A stretch of DNA of 64,000 nt from Oscillospiraceae bacterium (GTDB lineage Bacteria > Bacillota > Clostridia > Oscillospirales > UBA929): contig JAISCT010000042.1 of the NCBI GenBank assembly GCA_031265355.1, positions 1-64,000 of the forward strand, written 5' to 3'. Below, in pieces: positions 60,644 to 64,000 of the stretch. The notes beneath the pieces were generated by a model. That model was not told the origin of the DNA, ran no database searches, and saw only the letters and a list, made by a program, of their open reading frames with translations. How positions within the stretch are numbered: position 1 is the stretch's first letter; the number at the start of each line of letters is the position of its first letter. The translations under genes were made by a program, and so were the position numbers.

Positions 60644-60681
60644 CGTGTTCCCTCCGTTTCGCTCTCTTGGGTTCTCTGCCA

Positions 60682-61257
60682 TCACAAGCAGCCTTTGGTG
60701 GACGGGACGCCGCCCCCGGTGGGGCGGACCGCCTGGCGCAGCGCGCGGGCACAGGCCTTGAATACGGCCTCTGTGATGTGGTGAGAATTCCCGCCGTAGG
60801 CCTCTATATGCAGCGTCAACCCGGCGGCGGCGCACACCGCCCGCCAGAACTCTTCCGTCAGACAGGCGTCGTACGCGCCGATGCGCGCCTGAACCTCGGG
60901 GATGCGGCAATACAGGTAGGGCCGGCCGCTGATGTCCAGCGCCGCCGCGGCCAGCGCCTCGTCCATCGGGACGCGCGCCTGTCCGAATCTCTCGATGCCC
61001 GCGCCGTCGCCCAGCGCCTGCCGGAGGGCCTGTCCGAGCACGAGGCCCGTATCCTCCACCGTGTGGTGTCCGTCCACCGCAAGATCGCCCTGCACTTGCA
61101 GCCGCAGGCCCAGGCCGCCGTGCAGCGCCAGCGCGGTGAGCATGTGATCGAAAAAACCGATGCCGGTCTTCACCGCTGTCTCCCCGCCGTCGAGCGACAG
61201 CGTGAGCGCAATCTCCGTCTCCTTCGTGCATCGGTTGACCGTGGCTGTCCTCTCCAT
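60682..61257 (-). CDS. hisB: Imidazoleglycerol-phosphate dehydratase
   Basis: A 191-residue dehydratase with the metal-binding motifs FFDHMLTALALHGG, DGHHTVEDTGLVLGQAL, and NSHHITEAVFKACARAL. It converts imidazole glycerol phosphate to imidazole acetol phosphate. It is 38 bases upstream of hisA and 180 bases downstream of hisC, with a duplicated hisC tail in between. Confidence 0.95.
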   Translation of the reverse strand: MERTATVNRCTKETEIALTLSLDGGETAVKTGIGFFDHMLTALALHGGLGLRLQVQGDLAVDGHHTVEDTGLVLGQALRQALGDGAGIERFGQARVPMDEALAAAALDISGRPYLYCRIPEVQARIGAYDACLTEEFWRAVCAAAGLTLHIEAYGGNSHHITEAVFKACARALRQAVRPTGGGVPSTKGCL

Positions 61258-61272
61258 ATAACCCCACCAAAC

Positions 61273-61314
61273 TTGATAATTGAGAATTGATAGTTGAGAA
61301 TTGATAATTTTTCC
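61273..61314. repeat. Short tandem repeat
   Basis: Two and a half copies of a 14-base unit, TTGATAATTGAGAA then TTGATAGTTGAGAA then TTGATAATTTTT. AT-rich intergenic tandem repeats of this kind are common; no function is evident. Confidence 0.75.
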
Positions 61315-61317
61315 TTT

Positions 61318-61392
61318 TTAGGCGGATTTTAAATACGCCTCCAGGGCGGTCAGGAGGGTCTTGTGCTCTGATTCGATGCCGGCGATGATGCG
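61318..61392 (-). pseudogene. Duplicated 3' end of hisC
   Basis: On the minus strand the sequence encodes RIIAGIESEHKTLLTALE followed by AYLKSA and a stop. The real hisC ends RVTAGTESEHKTLLTALE then AHLPA. The two tails are about 75 bases long, in the same orientation, and near identical at the core, so this is an orphan copy of a HisC C-terminus. It is bounded upstream by the palindrome at 61393-61425. Confidence 0.8.
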
Positions 61393-61425
61393 GCATGGAA
61401 TTGTCATGCAATTACAATTCCATGC
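61393..61425. repeat. Palindrome between hisC and its duplicated tail
   Basis: GCATGGAATTGT (61393-61404) and ACAATTCCATGC (61414-61425) are perfect inverted arms around a nine-base loop. It lies exactly at the junction of the duplicated hisC tail. Confidence 0.7.
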
Positions 61426-61437
61426 ATTTCCCCTTTT

Positions 61438-62490
61438 TCAGGCGGGTAGATGTGCTTCCAGGGCGGTTAGGAGTGTTTTGTGCTCTGATTCGGTGCCGGC
61501 GGTGACGCGGAGGGTGTCTGGGGGCAGGTGGCGCACGAGGATGTTTTGCACACGCAGGGCCTCGTACAGCGCCGGGACGCGCGCGCCGGTGAGGAGCACG
61601 AAGTTTGTCTTTGTTTCGTGTACCTCAATGCCCTCGGCGTGCGCCGCGAGCACCGACAGCGCGCGATACAGAGCCTCCACCGACCGCCGGATCTCCTGCA
61701 CGCACACGTCCAAATACTCCGTCTCCGCCAGCACGACGGCTCCCACCGCCTGGGCAAGAGCGCTCACGTTGAAAGGCGATTTGGCGGCGCGCAGCGCCGC
61801 CGCGAGTGGGTCGCCGCTGAGCGCGAATCCCAGCCGCGCGCCCGCCAGACCCAGCGCTTTCGAACAGGTTCGCAGCACGATCAGATTGTCCCGCCGCCGC
61901 GTGTGCGCCAGCACGCTCTGATCCCAGAAGTCCATGTACGCCTCGTCCACCACCACCGGGCAGTCCACCGCCTCCGCGAGCGCCAACACCTCTGCGGCCG
62001 ACGCGCCGAGCCCAGTCGGGTTACAGGGATTCGAGAAGATGATGAGGTCCGCCGGCCGCGCCCGGTGAGCCGTCAGCAGCGCGTCCATGTCGGGCCGGCC
62101 GGCCGTCTTGGGCGCCGCGACGCAGTCGTGCTCATAGAGCTGCGCGTAAACACGGTACATCGAAAAATCCGGCTCGCTGACCAGTACGCGCCCGCCGCGC
62201 GGCACCAGAGCCGCCATCAACAGGGAGATCAGCTCGTCCGACCCGTTGCCGGCCACCACGCCGGAGGCGGGGACATGCATCCGTCCGGCAAAGAGCGCGC
62301 AGAGCTCCGAGGCCGCGGGGTCCGGGTACCGGTGCAGCGCGACGGATCGCACAGCCGTCGTGATCTTCTCCCACAGCCAGCGGGGCGGCGTCAGAAAGCT
62401 CTCGTTGGCATCCAGCCGGACGGCGCCGCTGTCCGGCGCCGGCGCGGCGGCATAGGGGGTAAGGCGCGCCAATTTGTCCGGCCATCTCAT
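61438..62490 (-). CDS. hisC: Histidinol-phosphate aminotransferase
   Basis: A 350-residue fold-type I PLP enzyme: VRLDANESFLTPP, VAGNGSDELISLLM, IIFSNPCNPTGL, DEAYMDFW, and the PLP Lys in LRTCSKALGLAGARLGFAL. It makes histidinol phosphate. The start at 62490 overlaps the hisD stop and has GGGAGGGGGCGG upstream. The gene's last codons are duplicated 44 bases downstream. Confidence 0.95.
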   Translation of the reverse strand: MRWPDKLARLTPYAAAPAPDSGAVRLDANESFLTPPRWLWEKITTAVRSVALHRYPDPAASELCALFAGRMHVPASGVVAGNGSDELISLLMAALVPRGGRVLVSEPDFSMYRVYAQLYEHDCVAAPKTAGRPDMDALLTAHRARPADLIIFSNPCNPTGLGASAAEVLALAEAVDCPVVVDEAYMDFWDQSVLAHTRRRDNLIVLRTCSKALGLAGARLGFALSGDPLAAALRAAKSPFNVSALAQAVGAVVLAETEYLDVCVQEIRRSVEALYRALSVLAAHAEGIEVHETKTNFVLLTGARVPALYEALRVQNILVRHLPPDTLRVTAGTESEHKTLLTALEAHLPA

Positions 62491-63794
62491 GTCTCCGCCC
62501 CCTCCCAAGCCGTGCGTTCGGCCGCGAAACGCATCCGCGCGGAGGCGGCATGCCCGTGCAGCCCCTCGGTGAGCGCCAGCGTCTCCACATCCCGCCACAG
62601 CGGAGTCAAGGCAGCCCTATCAAATTCGATCACGCTGGTCTTCTTCAAAAAAGCGTCCACCGACAGCGGTGAAAAGAACCGCGCCGTGCCGGAGGTGGGC
62701 AGTACGTGGCAGGGCCCGGCCATGTAGTCGCCCAACGCCTCGGGACTGTACGGGCCGAGAAAGACGGCGCCCGCGTTGTGGAGCTTCGGCAGCAGCGCAC
62801 GCGGGCGCCGCGTCAAGAGTTCCAGGTGCTCCGGCGCGATCTGGTCGGCCAGCCGGCAGGCCTCGTCCCAGTCTTCACAGATGATGCCGGCCCCAAAATC
62901 CCGCAGGGCCGTCTCCGCCACGGACCGCCGGGGCAGCGCGGCCAACTGCGCCGCGCACGCCGCCCGCACAGCCTTGGCCACCGCCTCGTCGGTGGTCACC
63001 AGCACGGCGGAGGCCATCTCGTCGTGTTCGGCTTGAGAAAGCATGTCCGCCGCCGCAAAGGCCGGATCGGCGCTGTCGTCGGCCATCACGAGCACCTCCG
63101 AGGGGCCGGCCACCATGTCGATGTCGATAACGCCGTAGAGCTGGCGCTTGGCCTCGGCCACATAGGCGTTGCCCGGCCCGACGATCTTGTCGACCGGCGG
63201 GATGGGCCCTACGCCCAGCGCCAGCGCCGCGACGGCCTGCGCGCCGCCGACCGCAAACACCCTGTCCACGCCAGCCAGCGCCGCCGCCGCCAACACCGCC
63301 GGGCTGAGATGCTCCGTGGGCGGCGTGACCATAATGAGCTCCTCCACCCCCGCCACCTTGGCGGGGATCGCGTTCATCAGCACGCTGGACGGGTAGGCCG
63401 CTTTGCCGCCCGGTACATAGAGCCCGACGCGGGTCAGGCCTCGTACACGCACGCCCACCCGGCCCCCGCCCGGGGCGTCCCATTCGTCGGAGTAGACGAG
63501 CAGCCTCTCCTGATAAACTCGGATGTTTTCAGCGGCCCGCAGGAGCGCCCCCGTCACATCGGCCGGGCAGCGCGCGGCGGCCGCCTCCCACTCCGCACGC
63601 GGGATCTCCCTCGGCGCGCTGCCGTCCAGCACCTGTGAGTATCGGCATACGGCGTCCCAGCCCCCGGTGCGCACCTCGTCAATCAACGCGGACACCGCCG
63701 CGCGCACCGCCGCGTCGCTGCCGCGCCGCCGCGCGGCCTGCGCGGCCAAAAGCGCTCCGGCCTCGCCGGAGGCGGCGTGTACAATCGCAAACAT
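62487..63794 (-). CDS. hisD: Histidinol dehydrogenase
   Basis: A 435-residue enzyme: [79 protein letters not shown] and [20 protein letters not shown]. It oxidises histidinol to histidine in two steps with Zn2+ and NAD+. The start at 63794 follows GGAGGAAA and overlaps the hisG stop by one base (TGATG). Confidence 0.96.
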   Translation of the reverse strand: MFAIVHAASGEAGALLAAQAARRRGSDAAVRAAVSALIDEVRTGGWDAVCRYSQVLDGSAPREIPRAEWEAAAARCPADVTGALLRAAENIRVYQERLLVYSDEWDAPGGGRVGVRVRGLTRVGLYVPGGKAAYPSSVLMNAIPAKVAGVEELIMVTPPTEHLSPAVLAAAALAGVDRVFAVGGAQAVAALALGVGPIPPVDKIVGPGNAYVAEAKRQLYGVIDIDMVAGPSEVLVMADDSADPAFAAADMLSQAEHDEMASAVLVTTDEAVAKAVRAACAAQLAALPRRSVAETALRDFGAGIICEDWDEACRLADQIAPEHLELLTRRPRALLPKLHNAGAVFLGPYSPEALGDYMAGPCHVLPTSGTARFFSPLSVDAFLKKTSVIEFDRAALTPLWRDVETLALTEGLHGHAASARMRFAAERTAWEGAET

Positions 63795-64000
63795 CAGCTT
63801 TCCTCCAATCCCGCGCGGCACAGCGCCACAAACGCCTGCACCGGCGCCCGTTTCATCTTCATGGCCGCCAGGTTCACAATGAGGCGCGCGCTGACGGGAC
63901 AGACGTCCGCAACAGGCACCAGCCCGTTGGCCCGGAGCGTGGCGCCTGTCTCCACAATGTCCACGATGGCATCGGCCAGCCCCAGCAGCGGGGCGAGCTC
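63794..64000 (-). CDS. hisG: ATP phosphoribosyltransferase HisG, C-terminal part only
   Basis: The open frame runs in from the right edge and ends at 63796-63794. It encodes [19 protein letters not shown] and [19 protein letters not shown], the conserved C-terminal part of the short-form HisG catalytic subunit, which needs HisZ. The 5' part lies outside the window. It overlaps hisD by one base, so it heads or precedes the his operon seen here. Confidence 0.92.
   Translation of the reverse strand, partial: ELAPLLGLADAIVDIVETGATLRANGLVPVADVCPVSARLIVNLAAMKMKRAPVQAFVALCRAGLEES

Noticed and set aside
61273..61314. CRISPR-like repeat
   Set aside because: The units are 14 bases and directly adjacent without spacers, so it is a simple tandem repeat. 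No CRISPR array was found anywhere in the window.
60644..61411. N-terminal extension of HisA across hisB
   Set aside because: The frame passes through hisB in another register and includes the intergenic tandem repeat; HisA has a clear start and ribosome site at 60643.

Overview
The window reads as a chromosome segment of a GC-rich, endospore-forming member of the Clostridia (Bacillota). The evidence is the sporulation genes spmA/spmB and a SpoIIQ-like LytM protein, an AbrB/SpoVT-type regulator, the rpmH-rnpA-yidD-yidC-khpB set, a dimeric-type glycyl-tRNA synthetase, the small clostridial families DUF4321, DUF4830 and DUF3048, and strong Shine-Dalgarno sites with sigma-A type promoters throughout. 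I assign no genus; the class is an inference from gene content.

Layout. 1-3.6 kb: a subtilase cut by the left edge, a DtxR/MntR-type metalloregulator, a DUF4830 protein and the SpoIIQ-like peptidase. 3.6-5.1 kb: a solitary AAA/DUF234 ATPase. 5.2-12.6 kb: a catabolic operon (diaminopropionate ammonia-lyase, YgeY-like hydrolase, sodium symporter, D-aminoacylase-like hydrolase, RidA) facing a YheO/DauR-type regulator, with two diverged copies of one promoter/operator module between them. 12.6-14.4 kb: an XRE-nucleotidyltransferase pair resembling a toxin-antitoxin module, then tRNA-Arg(UCU) and tRNA-Gly(UCC). 14.6-24.5 kb: cell-shape genes (maf, mreC, mreD, PBP2), DUF4321, a split transketolase, glycyl-tRNA synthetase, spmAB and an AbrB-like regulator. 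24.5-31.2 kb: the rpmH cluster without a dnaA neighbour, a TauE/SafE transporter split into two overlapping genes, a DUF3048 lipoprotein and GtrA. 31.2-34.6 kb: a Na+-pumping decarboxylase operon. 34.6-37.4 kb: a decayed accessory patch (group II intron remnant, frameshifted DUF3990 gene, zinc-ribbon membrane protein, and an AlbA/Schlafen-type ATPase gene bracketed by two MITE-like repeats). 37.5-48.3 kb: two very large secreted glycosidases, a GH2 enzyme and a protein fusing a domain-permuted GH3 to a GH16 domain. 48.5-52.9 kb: PadR, Smr, class-I glutamine amidotransferase-like, coiled-coil, thioredoxin and trigger-factor-like lipoprotein genes. 53.1-58.9 kb: a complete hydrolytic meta-cleavage operon for catechols under an IclR regulator. 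59.2-64 kb: a histidine operon (hisG-D-C-B-A-IE) that lacks hisH and hisF and carries a duplicated hisC tail.

How it works together. The two glycosidases probably act outside the cell on beta-glucans and beta-galactoside-like polymers. The diaminopropionate operon would turn an imported amino acid or N-acyl amino acid into pyruvate and ammonia. The decarboxylase operon would convert oxaloacetate decarboxylation into a sodium gradient, which the sodium symporter could use. The meta-cleavage operon would carry a catechol through ring opening, C-C hydrolysis, hydration, aldol cleavage and acetaldehyde oxidation to pyruvate and acetyl-CoA. Its first enzyme needs O2, which is unexpected beside an otherwise anaerobe-like gene set and is the most striking feature of the window.
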